Assembly (NCBI RefSeq): GCF_958298935.1
Contig: NC_084942.1
Coordinates: 1,123,501 to 1,187,500 of the forward strand
Direction: 5' to 3'
DNA: 64,000 nt
Origin: Phragmites australis
Taxonomy: Eukaryota > Streptophyta > Magnoliopsida > Poales > Poaceae
Part shown: positions 13,023 to 21,984 of the stretch, piece after piece
Numbering within the stretch: position 1 is the stretch's first letter
How the letters are laid out: each line of letters opens with the position of its first letter
Position numbers and translations under genes: made by a program
Notes under the pieces: generated by a model
Told to the model about the DNA's origin: nothing
What the model saw: only the letters and a program-made list of their open reading frames with translations
The model's database searches: none

Positions 13023-14396
13023 TCAAGAAATCAAGTTGAAATGTGCCTTAGTTTATATGTGATGGGTGATTAACAATGTTGATAATTTGGGACTTTGTGC
13101 TTAACTATGGAGTTGGAGATACATGTTTGCTTGTCTCATGGTATGTAGGTGATGTATGAAACTTGATGGGCGATGGCGGGATGATCAGGGCTAAGCGGCG
13201 TGCTTGTTGCTGGACGATCAAGGCGGCTGGGCGGAGTCAAGGGTGATCCTAGCCGTGCACGTGGAGAGCAGGCAAAGCATGGAAAGGTGGATGAAGAGTG
13301 CGTGTTGGCAAAGTCAAGCGAAAGGGATGGCGGTGCAAGTGACAAGATAGCTCGAGGGATCGAGAGTGAGAGAGACTTGCTGGCAGTCAAGATCATGAGA
13401 CGGAGTACACACGTTGACATCGGATCGCTGGCTTAAGGTGTAAGAAAGTGGCGGTGAGCCACACTTTGAGAAGCGTGCAAGGCGGTTTCGCGGTTTGGCC
13501 TCGAAACTGTGGGAAAGTGTGAAGTGCACATGGCATCATCGCGAAGCTTGCGTCAAGACGAAGCTAAGTCATGAAGGCACAACAGCCGTTCGATGGACGT
13601 GGAAAATGATGGACGAAAATACCTTCGATGGTAGGTAGGAGTGTATTGGAAGAGATAGGTATTTTGGGAACAATCTAGAAACTTAAGGGTCAAGGAACCT
13701 AGGCTATAAATAGAGAGTGAGGGCTGATTGAGCCATTTGAGCCATCTATTTGAGAGTTGTGTGCTAGGGTTTTATGGGAGAGAGACGGGTGCTTAGCCTT
13801 TGTATTAGGTGAGAGGTCTTGTATGCAAAAATATTTTATAATTCACCCAAAATAGGGCGTTCCTCTGCAAGAAATGGAGTTTATGTTTCCCCTTGTGCTT
13901 GTGTTCATCTTCTTCTAGTTTCCCTCTATTGGTTCCCTTACTTGGTTGCAGGTTTCTCGGTTTTCGTTGCAATTTTCATGAAACTTTCATTTTTGTTTGA
14001 AAGCTGAAATTTTTCACCATGTTGAAGTAGTTCTTCATATTGCTGGAGGTATAAAATTCACATTCAGAATTGGTCTTAAATTTCCTTACCTCTAAATCAT
14101 CAATTTAAAGAGTTTCTTTACTCGGTGACTATCTTATTGGATTTAAGTGTTTCTTTCTCAAATTGCAAGTTTTTGTGTGCGATAACGTATGGATTGGTTT
14201 TCAATGAAACCTAGTATTCAATTTCATCCATGAGAGACACACTTTCTTAGAGGATCTTTTAGTGTAATATGTTTCTCTTAAGTTTTTGCTTTCGCATGTT
14301 GTTTGAGGTGTGTTAGGTGAAAAAATAGAAAAAGATCATCCAAAAATTTTGTGAGGCACCTATTCACCTCTTTTAATTGTCATTTTTGATCCTAGA
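13023..14396 (+). repeat. 3' LTR of the copia element (array-less subtype)
   Basis: The sequence aligns over its full length with the solo LTR at 19857-21199 and, in reverse, with 26270-28297 and 51927-53734. Its start (TCAAGAAATCAAG) corresponds to TGAGAAACCAAG in the other copies. Its end, TTTTTGATCCTAGA, corresponds to GTCCTACA, so both termini have mutated. It lacks the CCGG-rich array found in the two reverse copies. Confidence 0.82.
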
Positions 14397-14954
14397 TACT
14401 AGATATGTCGCAAGTTGGAAATTTGATTCAGATAAGTAAAATTGTTCAAGGAGATATGACATCCTTTGGAGACATATGCATTACTTTGGCCGGATGCTAT
14501 ATATTCGTTTGCAGCTTCCCCACAGTCACAAAAGAGTATTGTTTTGGGTTGCATACAATCTAACATGTTTAAACTTTGATCTCTCAATATCTGTTTGAAC
14601 ATTTTGATTCAACTTTTGAAAATAGTATATTTAGATTTGTTTTGAAAAGCAGTTCCAAAATATTATAACTTTTATATATTTTACACTAGTACTAATTAGT
14701 AATTAAAATAATATATTGGTGATCGTGTCGATGTCTAAAATAATATTCTTTTGTGGTCGGAGAAAGCGCTATATATATGCAGGGAATTTTGTGCTGTGTC
14801 TGAATTGATTCGATGCATTGGAATCGCTAATTAAAATAATATATTGGGAATTACATGCTTGGTTGTTGTGTGGGCGGGCGCTGTCGTCGATCACCATAGA
14901 CGCAGCGAGACGGCACACCTGACACCGTGACATGTAGAGGGTACTACTCCAATA
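14397..14954. other. Intergenic, with a MITE relic and a short direct repeat
   Basis: The segment 14560-14765 resembles the Stowaway at 30120-30382 (shared TTTGATTCAACTTTTGAAAA-like and TATTATAACTTT blocks) but its 5' terminus is lost. A 20-bp direct repeat, TAATTAAAATAATATATTGG, occurs at 14702 and again at 14830. No gene is seen. Confidence 0.5.
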
Positions 14955-14960
14955 TAGTAC

Positions 14961-15302
14961 TTGATGACTTTAATCAAAGTATGTTTAGCTGGTATCCCAA
15001 CGTACTTGATGTCTTTCAATAGATACCCTAAATGCGCAGTAGATGCCATCCATTATCAAATGTCCCATTGTTTCTGGAATAACTATGATGGTCATCATTC
15101 TAATCATTTGTCAAATTGGGTTGGTATATGTATGAGAAGGGAATATGGGGGCTTAGGGGGGATTCCAAGTTTAAGAGATTTGAACATTTGTCTTCTAGCT
15201 TCTCGGATTAAAAGGTATGAGCTATACAAGAATAAAATGTGGAAACAAGTGATAGATCATAAGTACAAAACCTGTGCACCTAATATATTCTCATGTCCTT
15301 GA
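14961..15302 (+). pseudogene. LINE reverse-transcriptase C-terminal region
   Basis: The ORF contains the plant L1 motifs LAGIPTYLMSFNRYPKC, HCFWNN and MRREYGGLGG followed by LNICLLASRIKRYEL, typical of the region just after the RT palm. It ends at a stop at 15300-15302. Homology continues beyond 16517, where YRWPLGNGK-like and DNWLGTS-like pieces (zf-RVT-proximal region) are visible with several stops. Confidence 0.8.
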
Positions 15303-15479
15303 GATAATGCATCACAATTTTGGAAAGGGGTCTCGTGGCCAGGCTGGTAAGTAGGGCTGGAAACGAGCCGAGTTGAACCTGTATATTCTCATGTCCTTTA
15401 GATAATGCATCACAATTTTGGAAAGGGGTCTTGTGGCCGGGCTGGTAAGTAGGGCTGGAAACAAGCCGAGCTGAGCCGA
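15284..15479 (+). repeat. 98-bp tandem duplication across the hAT insertion junction
   Basis: 15284-15381 and 15382-15479 are near-identical copies. Each has LINE flank (TATATTCTCATGTCC to CTGGTAAG) followed by about 30 bp of the hAT end (TAGGGCTGGAAAC). The first hAT fragment starts at 15352 and the complete element at 15450, exactly 98 bp later. Confidence 0.92.
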
Positions 15480-16508
15480 GCCAGGCTAAGCTCGAATACT
15501 TCACTGAGCTGGAAAACGGGCTCGGCTCAGGCTCCCAGTGGCTCGCGAGCCGAGTCTGCTACTCCACAGTTCCTCGTCACCATCTCCTCTTCACCTACCG
15601 TCGCACCTCCGCTCACGTGCCTCCACATTTGACCTTCTCACAGGGCTCCTGTGGAAGTGCCGCACGGTGGCGTTAGCGCCGGACGCCGACGAGGTGATGC
15701 ATATGATCTGCATTGTCAACACCCGCAGCGGCAAATCTGGTGATGCCATCCCAGAAGGCTACTACGGCAACGTGTTTGCGTTCCCAGTGGTCGTCGCGCC
15801 CATGTCCACTGGAGCCCGGGCCGACAAGCCAAACCGAGGGATGGTGAAGCCGACGCCGGTGGCCATGGCCTAATAGTGTTATTGGCTTCCCAGGAGATGG
15901 CGAAGCCGACACTGGTGGCCACGACGGAGGAGGTGGCGGCTGGTGGCCGCTACCCGCTGGGAGTGCGGACGCGAAGGCCTTCGACAAGGCGGCGGAGGCG
16001 CTCATCGCGCTTAGGGATGCCATGCTGGTCCATGCTTAGGGACACTGTGTTGGTCCGGTGGCGGCGAGTGATCCATTCCAATGGGCGTGTGGTGGATCGA
16101 GAGGGGAGGGGAGGGGAAGAAGATACGTGGGGAGGGGCGATCCATTCCAGAAGCCGAGGAGGGCGGTGGCGGCGCGGTCGATGTGGACGACCTCCTCTGA
16201 GACGGTGAAGGTGGATCTCGTCGGCTTTGGTGGGGAGGCTGAGTGGCGACTGGCCTGATTTGGATCGAGTGTTGCCTGTTGTGTTGGAACCTAAACCTAG
16301 GATATCACATGGGCTAGGGGCAGCTGGGCTTGGGCTCCTGTGGGCTGGCCGGCAAGCGACCCAACGAGCAGCTCGCGAGCCAGCTCGGGCTCGGCTCGAT
16401 TTGACACCAAGCTAGGGAGACAGCTCGGGCTCGGCTCATTTGACCTACGAGCCGAGCCTTTTCGAGTCTGAGCTGGCTCGCGAGCCTCGAGCTTTATTTC
16501 CAGCCCTA
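15450..16508. mobile_element. hAT-type non-autonomous transposon with captured gene fragment
   Basis: The 1059-bp element has inverted ends: TAGGGCTGGAAACAAGC at the left, and TAGGGCTGGAAATAAAGC when the right end is read in reverse. It is flanked by a perfect 8-bp target duplication, CTGGTAAG, at 15442-15449 and 16509-16516. Eight-bp duplication and a TAGGGCTGG-like end are characteristic of hAT. Subterminal GAGCCGAGC/GCTCGCGAGCC motifs repeat near both ends. No transposase is present; the interior is GC-rich and contains a BAHD acyltransferase fragment, so this is a gene-capturing (Pack-type) hAT element. Confidence 0.9.
15628..15798 (+). pseudogene. Captured BAHD acyltransferase fragment
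   Basis: About 57 residues match the middle of benzyl-alcohol benzoyltransferase-like BAHD enzymes. Visible pieces are FDLLTGLLWKCRTVALAPDA, ICIVN and IPEGYYGNVFAFP. The HxxxD and DFGWG catalytic motifs are absent, so only an internal segment was captured. It lies in an ORF beginning at 15538, and unrelated sequence follows after about 15800. A second alanine-rich stretch at 15965-16040 (ADAKAFDKAAEALIALRDAM) may be another captured piece from an unidentified source. Confidence 0.82.
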
Positions 16509-16828
16509 CTGGTAAGGCAGCTAAGATGGGATATAGATGGCCGCTAGGAAATGGTAAGAACGTAAATTTCTAGGAAGATAACTGGTTGGGTACATCTTTT
16601 TAGCAATTATGTTTTGGGACATATATGTTATTGTAAATGAAAAGAATGCCACTATTGCTGAGTTATGGGATGGGGTCAACTTAAAATGTACTTTTCGCAG
16701 ATGTGCCAATGATAGATTAATGAATATGTGGCTATAAGTGTGTCAAATAGTTCAAACTATTGATATGTCAAATGAAGATAGTTTGTGGTATGACAATTTG
16801 ATTCTAAAGGTCAATATAATTCACAATC

Positions 16829-17055
16829 TGTTCGGTGTCAGGCTGGTGCCCCTGGACTGGGCTGGGCCTAGGTAAGCCGAAGGGTACAAAAGAAGGACGA
16901 CATGAGTTGAGAAGGCAACGAACAACAGAGAACCGAACCAGTCTTCCTCTTCATCCTATTCTTCTCCTGCCACTATGCTTCTTTCACCTCTGGATCTTCC
17001 CCTTCTCTCTTCTAAAACCTTCCTCTAGCTTCTTATTCCTCAAGAGCTGCTAACA
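16829..17055 (+). repeat. 5' LTR (227 bp)
   Basis: It begins TGTTCGGTGTCAGG and ends GCTGCTAACA. It aligns end to end with 19236-19462 at roughly 88% identity. It is very short for an LTR, in the TRIM size range. Confidence 0.92.
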
Positions 17056-17057
17056 AC

Positions 17058-17069
17058 TGGTATCAAAGC
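17058..17069 (+). other. Primer-binding site (initiator tRNA-Met type)
   Basis: TGGTATCAAAGC lies 2 nt after the LTR. It differs at one base from the usual plant TGGTATCAGAGC complementary to tRNA-iMet. Confidence 0.85.
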
Positions 17070-17079
17070 TATTCAATCC

Positions 17080-17403
17080 ATGGGATTCAGCATGGAGAGG
17101 GAGTGGAAGATTGGCGCCTGCCACATGTTCAATGAAAAGCCCACAAGCAACCGGAGGCCACCCAACCGCGTTCTCGAGATCACCATGCACAAGGTTTGTT
17201 ACCCCATGACCAAGAAGGTGATTTGTCGAGTGTTTGAGCCATTCGGACCAGTGGAACATGTAGAGGTGTTGGCGGAAACAAATCAAGTGTTCACTCAGGT
17301 GGTGTTTCAAGCAAAGCGTGATGCAACCGAAGTTTATTGGGATTTACATGGCTTGTGTGTGTATGATGGATGCTTTCAGCTCGACATCCATTATGGCATC
17401 TAG
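17080..17403 (+). CDS. RRM (PTB-like) ORF of the LTR element
   Basis: An intact 107-residue ORF starts 11 nt after the PBS. Residues 25-105 resemble an RRM of plant polypyrimidine-tract-binding-like proteins: PPNRVLEITMHKVCYPMT near the start, VFEPFGPVEHVEV in the middle, and LHGLCVYDGCFQLDIHY at the end, corresponding to the PTB motif YDGCCQLDI. It occupies the place where gag would lie. It could be a captured host exon or an RNA-binding protein proper to the element; the intact frame favours some past selection but does not prove it. Confidence 0.7.
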   Translation: MGFSMEREWKIGACHMFNEKPTSNRRPPNRVLEITMHKVCYPMTKKVICRVFEPFGPVEHVEVLAETNQVFTQVVFQAKRDATEVYWDLHGLCVYDGCFQLDIHYGI

Positions 17404-17442
17404 GAGCTTGACTCCATCTGCGACACCCACTCATGTGCCATA

Positions 17443-17775
17443 GGGGATTGTGGGTCAGACCAGGTGGAGTGCAACGGCATGGGAGTCTCCCCGCCCGCCA
17501 CGCTTGCCAAGTTCACCCTCGATGGCACCGGCGGGAAGGACTTCTACGACGTCAGCCTCGTCGACGCTACAACGTGCCCATGCTCGTCCAAGCGGCCACG
17601 TTGGACTGCCCTGATGCGGGGGGCCTCGTGGACCTCAACAATTGTTGCCCCAATGAGATCCACTCTGATGACGATCATGCGTGTCGTAGCGCTTGCGAGA
17701 TGTTCTACCACCCTGAGTGCTGCTGCAATGGCACCTATGACAACCCAGACCCCCACTCCACTGAGCGCTTCTCTC
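17443..17775 (+). pseudogene. Captured thaumatin-like protein fragment
   Basis: Family pieces are seen in two frames. GMGVSPPATLAKFTLDG and DFYDVSLVD are in the first frame; YNVPMLVQAATLDCPDAGG, CPNEI, ACRSACEMF and CCCNGTYDNPD are in the second. The frame changes near 17568, where one base of the expected GGCTACAACGTG has been lost. The conserved cysteines of the PR-5 core are visible, but both ends of the protein are missing and no intron interrupts the fragment. Confidence 0.82.
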
Positions 17776-17779
17776 TCAC

Positions 17780-17935
17780 CAACCCGGTAGTATTCCTCTG
17801 CTTCAGAAGCATGGGCGTGTTCGAGTGGCCGCAAGCCATGGAGATCACCACTGCACTCGAGCGCTGCTGCCACCGCTTATTGTGGGTCCTATGGGGCCCG
17901 CCTGCCATCGAGTCGGGCGCTGGTGCTCTGGACGG
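17780..17935 (+). pseudogene. Captured UDP-glycosyltransferase fragment
   Basis: In the same frame as the second half of the thaumatin fragment, VVFLCFRSMGVFEWPQAMEI and LERCCHRLLWVLWGPP match the segment of plant family-1 UGTs just before the PSPG box (typically FxSxGxF...LERSGHRFLWVxRxPP). The PSPG box itself is not present. Confidence 0.75.
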
Positions 17936-17954
17936 GTCGGAACCCGACGAATGC

Positions 17955-18175
17955 GAAGTCCGTGGATGGCATCTTCAACGTGGACGGTGCCAAATGGTGT
18001 CACCAACAGAAGTTCTCCAGCCTTGAGTTCTCCACCCAAGTGCTGCGTGACTACAACAACGCCGTGTTCTGTGATACGGCCGCGGAGCTCGCGGGCATCG
18101 TGGCCACCGCGGCACAGGGCGCCAGGGACAGGTGGACAAATAGGTCTTGCTGATGCGATCTGGTGCCTGCTGACG
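17955..18175 (+). pseudogene. Captured cytochrome P450 fragment (clan 86, CYP704-like)
   Basis: VDGIFNVDGAKWCHQQKFSS followed by LEFSTQVLRDYN and ELAGIVATAA corresponds to the GDGIFNxDGxxWRxQRKxxSxEF region (helix C) of CYP86/94/704 enzymes. A V-D-K-stop-VLLMRS run just downstream fits the following VDMQDLLMR segment. The helix-C WxxxR motif has lost its arginine (WCHQQ). No heme-binding cysteine region is present. Confidence 0.72.
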
Positions 18176-18199
18176 GCGCGCACCATGCATAGGTCCTGC

Positions 18200-18555
18200 A
18201 CTAGCGTGAGGTTATCAACGCACGCGCGGCGATCCTACGGCACTCAGACGTGTACAACGTTGGTGAGGAGTTGCATGCTAGGAGGTGCCAGCAGGAAAAG
18301 GCCAGTGCAGCCAGCACCCTTCCAGGAGCGTTGTCCGAGGCAGCGGCTGCTGTGAAAGCAACATGGATGTCAGACAACTTAGGCTGGCGCGACCTCGCAT
18401 TCCGTGTGGGCGCCGCGTCCCACGTGCTCCAGATCGTCCTCAACAAGAAGATCCTGGGCGAGCTCGTCATGCTCAATTCCCTGCGCTACAACATTGAGTT
18501 CGGGCGGTTCGTGCACGACCTCATCGACAGGTGGTGCTCCGACTCGACGCCGTGA
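18200..18555 (+). pseudogene. Unidentified captured fragment
   Basis: The ORF reaches from about 18200 to the stop at 18553-18555. It includes HSDVYNVGEELHARR, an alanine-rich stretch, MSDNLGWRDLAFRVGAASHV and LRYNIEFGRFVHDLIDRW. The base composition and codon use look like a grass exon, but I do not recognise the family. Confidence 0.4.
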
Positions 18556-19206
18556 ATGCCCATGTACACGATGGCCACACTAGTGCTGATCCCATTCCCA
18601 AAGGCGCAACGCCTAGACATGAGCATGGACACATGCCACTTTAGCTTCTGGGTCGTCAACCAGATGATGCTCCTTGTGGCGGTGGCAGCCGTCGTCCCCG
18701 TAGCATCGACCGCCTCCCATGACGCACTCACCACCGGCGCTGTCGTTGGGAAGCCAACCGTCCTCGTTGCTGAGAAGCTCGACACCGTGGTGCTCACGCT
18801 GCTGCAGAGGTTCACCAACTTCGACTGCTTCTACGGCGTGTTAGTGATAAGCTGTGGCGTCACTGTGGTGACCTTGCTCTGGGTTGGCATCGACAATTGC
18901 TACGTCATACACTTCCAGTCTGACGGCATCACTGTGCACGGTGGGCACGAGACCTTCATCTGGAACAGCTTCCTCAGCCAACACATGACCACCGGTAGCA
19001 ACCCCGTGCCAGACATCCAGTTGGACAGCAATGACAACTCCGTGCCAGACGTCGTCATCTTCTCCGTGGAGACCGGGATCATGGTCACCGTGCTGACCAA
19101 CACCATCTTCAGTGTGCACTGCTACAACAAGGCTGTGGTGCACAACCTGGGAGGGCAGACAATCCAAGTGCCCTGGAATTCTGGTGGTGCGACGACTACA
19201 GCTTAG
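18556..19206 (+). pseudogene. Captured QRT3-like (pectin-lyase-fold) fragment
   Basis: An uninterrupted 216-residue ORF. Its second half resembles plant QRT3-type polygalacturonase-like proteins: VGIDNCYVIHFQSDGITV, GGHETFIWNSFLSQHMT, DSNDNSVPDVVIFSVETGI and VHCYNKAV. The first half (to about residue 95) is not recognised and may come from another gene. It ends 30 bp before the 3' LTR. Confidence 0.72.
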
Positions 19207-19222
19207 GGTTAAGCCGCAATTC

Positions 19223-19235
19223 AAGGAGAGGGGAA
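19223..19235 (+). other. Polypurine tract of the gene-carrying LTR element
   Basis: AAGGAGAGGGGAA abuts the first TG of the 3' LTR. Confidence 0.85.
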
Positions 19236-19462
19236 TGTTAGGTGTCGGGCTGGCGCCCCTGGACTGGGCTGAGCCTAGGCAAGCCGAAGGGTACAAAAGA
19301 AGGACGATCTGAGCTGAGAAGGCATCGAACAATAGAGCATCGAACCGGTCTTCCTCTTCATCCCGTTCTTCTTCTCTCACTGTGCTTCTTCCACCTATGG
19401 GTCTTCCCCTTCTCTCTTCTAGGACCTTCCTGTAGCTTCTTATTCTTCAAGGGCTGCTAGCA
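19236..19462 (+). repeat. 3' LTR (227 bp)
   Basis: It begins TGTTAGGTGTCGGG and ends GCTGCTAGCA. It has the same length as the 5' LTR and is followed directly by the target duplication CAATC. Confidence 0.92.
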
Positions 19463-19490
19463 CAATCTTTGTATAAGATAGTTAATTTTA

Positions 19491-19856
19491 GGGGAAAATG
19501 TGGTTTCTCCGGTTTCTGAATCACTTTATTTTCATTTACAATTGTCATTCTCTTTTGAGAATAAAAGTCTATTCAACTATCCAAACAATTATATAAAGTG
19601 ATTCTAATTTACTAAGAGAAGCTGGAACGAAAACGTTTCTAAAAGAATTCAGAACCTACCTAACAGAGCCTAACATTATTTAGGGTGTTTGCTAGCTAGT
19701 TTGATACACGTGTTGACACAACACGAAGCGGGCTTGCATTTGCATTGTTCCCTTCCACGGAAACACCGTTAGACACTCATACTTCTTTAATTTGCCCAGC
19801 ACTACAGGAAAGGATCGGAACTAGCTAGAGTACAAGTAAAAGGTGTTGGAAGTGCT
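19491..19856. other. Intergenic, nothing recognised
   Basis: AT-rich sequence between the LINE remnant and a solo LTR. The part 19500-19675 has some MITE-like character (GGTTTCTGAATCACTTTATT and CAGAGCC-like ends), but the terminal repeats are not convincing. Confidence 0.4.
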
Positions 19857-21199
19857 TGAGAAACTAACTTAAAATATGTATTAATTTATATATGATGAGT
19901 GATCGATAAGATTGGTAATTTGAGACTTTGTGCTTAACTATGGAGTTAGAGATACGTGTTTATTTGTCTTATGATATGCAGGTGATGGATGAAACTTGAC
20001 GACTAATGGCGGGATGATCGGGACTAAGCGACGTGCTTGGTGTCGGACGATCAAGAAGGCTGGACGGAGTTAAAGGTGATCCTAACAATACATGCGGAGA
20101 GAAAGAAAAGCGCAAGAAGGTGAATGAAGATGGTGTGTTGACAAAGTCAAATTAAGGGGATGCTGGTGAAAGTGACAAGATCGTCCGAGTGATTGGGAGC
20201 AGGAGGGACTTGCCGACGGTTAAGATCGTGAGACAGAGTAGACGCGTCGACATCGGAATGCTTGCTTAAAGTATAAGGAAGTGGCGGTTAGTCACACTTT
20301 GAGAAGCATACAAGGTGGTTTCGCAGTTTGGTCTCAAAATTGTGGGAAAGTATGAAGTGCACGTGTCATCATCGCGAAGCTTGCGTGGAGACGAAGCTAA
20401 GTCATGAAAGCGCCATGGCCATTCGATAGATGAGAAAAAAGATGGACAAAAATATTCTCAGTAGTAGGTAGGAGTGTATTGGAAGATATGGGTATTTTGA
20501 AAATAATATAGGAAATTTAAGGGTCAAGTAACCTAGGCTATAAATAGAGGAGGAGAGCTAGTTAAGCTCTTTGAGCTATTTATTTGAGAGTTATGTGCTA
20601 GAATTTTAGGAGAGAGAAAGATGAGTGGTGAGAGCTTTTGTATGAAAAACACTTTGTAATCCACAAAAAATAGAGAGTTCATTTGTAAGAAATAAAGTTT
20701 ATGTTTCCTTTTGTGCTTGTGTTCATATCCTTCTAGTTTTCCTCTATTAGCTTCTTTGTTTTGTTGCAAGTTTCTCGGTTTTCGTTGCAATTTTTGTTTT
20801 TGTTTGAAAGCTAAAATTTTTCACCATGTTGAAGTGGTTCTTCATATTGCTAGAGGTATAAAATTCACATTCATAATTGGTTTTGAATTTCTTGCCTCTA
20901 AATTATCAACTTGAAGAGTATCTTTACCCGATGGCTATCTCCTTGATTTAAGTGTTTCTTTCTCAAATTGTAAGCTTTTGTATGTGATGATGTATGGATT
21001 GGTTTTCAATAGAACCTAGTGTTCAATTCCATTTATGAGAGTTATGCTATTTTAAGGATCTTTTTGTGTAACGTTTTTTCTTAAATTTTTGCTTCTGCAT
21101 GTTGTTTTGAGATGCGTTGGATGAAAAATAAAAAAATACCATGCAAAAAATTAGTTAGACACATATTCATTTACTTTAATCGTCGATCTCGATCCTACC
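19857..21199 (+). repeat. Solo LTR of the SIRE-like copia family (array-less subtype)
   Basis: It aligns over its length with the 3' LTR at 13023-14396. It starts TGAGAAACTAAC and ends CGATCCTACC. Possible 5-bp target duplication: GTGCT (19852-19856) and CTGCT (21200-21204), with one mismatch. No internal coding sequence adjoins it, so it is a recombination product. Confidence 0.82.
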
Positions 21200-21204
21200 C
21201 TGCT

Positions 21205-21984
21205 ACGCTTGTTTCATTCATCTGCTCGATCTATTCAAGGTTCCATCCCGGTACATGCATGCATGCATCTATCCCAGAATGAGTCGCACTTCTTGATGAA
21301 AGACAGCGCGCCTACTGCTAACTGCATGCATCGAAGCTAACTCATCATAACATTTACAATGCCCCAGATTTTAGCTGCACATGCATGCATATCAGGTCCA
21401 AACAAACACAAAGTTTGTGAGAGATTAGTGTGCACGGGAGCTGTCCCCCGAGGCCCCGACCAGAGCGCAACCACACGAGCTGCCCAATCTCGTTTTCTTC
21501 TGCATCCCATGCATGGAACTGAAGAAAATTGTATTCGGGAGGGGACGAAACACATCAACATTCAACAACTAGCAAAAATACTATCCCGTGCGCTGTTACA
21601 CATGCAAAGATATATCGTCACAACATAATATCATGCATATCGATCAATCAGTTACCGTTCAAAAAAAAGAAAGAAAGATCAATCAGTTGGCGCTTTTCAG
21701 TTTGCACGTATACACATGCATGCATGCACCCTATGCGGCAGATAAAAAAGGTATTGGAATTGCTACGCTAGCTTGCTCGTGCATGCATGCATGGATGGAG
21801 GTGGACATGCAATCGACAGGCACGCACACATAGCATGTAGTAAATTTGGCAGGGAACAGCCAAGGCAATGCTGTCACTGATCGATCGAGCCCCAAACACA
21901 AGCTAGCTAGCCCATGTGGACGTGGGCATTCCAGCTGAGTTGTTCATTGCACAGCTTCTTTTTGAGATTGGTTTGTGCCTTTGT
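21205..21984. other. Intergenic, nothing recognised
   Basis: No gene is seen. CATGCATG-type (RY) motifs occur repeatedly, at about 21258, 21380, 21715 and 21780. The longest ORFs have no family features. Confidence 0.4.

Larger units (their letters stand above)
6190..14396 (+). mobile_element. 5'-truncated Ty1/copia retrotransposon, SIRE/Maximus-like
   Basis: In order there are a decayed gag, CCHC knuckle, aspartic protease, GAG-pre-integrase, integrase, reverse transcriptase, RNase H, a 1.3-kb spacer, a PPT and a 3' LTR. The copia order (integrase before RT), the long gag with a coiled-coil tail, and the spacer between pol and the LTR point to the SIRE/Maximus lineage. No 5' LTR is in the window, so the element is truncated upstream. 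Many stops and frameshifts make it inactive. The same LTR family recurs as solo LTRs at 19857-21199, 26270-28297 and 51927-53734. Confidence 0.88.
16829..19462 (+). mobile_element. Complete non-autonomous LTR retrotransposon packed with host-gene fragments
   Basis: The element has 227-bp LTRs (16829-17055 and 19236-19462), a PBS matching initiator tRNA-Met 2 nt inside the 5' LTR, a PPT abutting the 3' LTR, and a perfect target duplication CAATC (16824-16828, 19463-19467). Its 2.18-kb interior shows no protease, integrase or RT. Instead it holds, in sense orientation, an RRM ORF and fragments of thaumatin-like protein, UDP-glycosyltransferase, P450, an unidentified protein and a QRT3-like protein. 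The layout resembles maize Bs1 and gene-carrying TRIM elements. The LTRs differ at about 28 of 227 positions by my count, so the insertion is old. Confidence 0.93.
14955..19490 (+). mobile_element. 5'-truncated L1-type LINE carrying two later insertions
   Basis: LINE coding sequence is found in three pieces: 14961-15350, 16517-16828 and 19468-about 19490. These become contiguous when the hAT element (15450-16508), its junction duplication and the LTR element (16829-19462) are removed. The right-hand insertion reads through cleanly: TTCACAATC at 16820-16828 joins TTTGTATAAG after 19467. The remaining body is the region after the RT domain. Confidence 0.75.
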
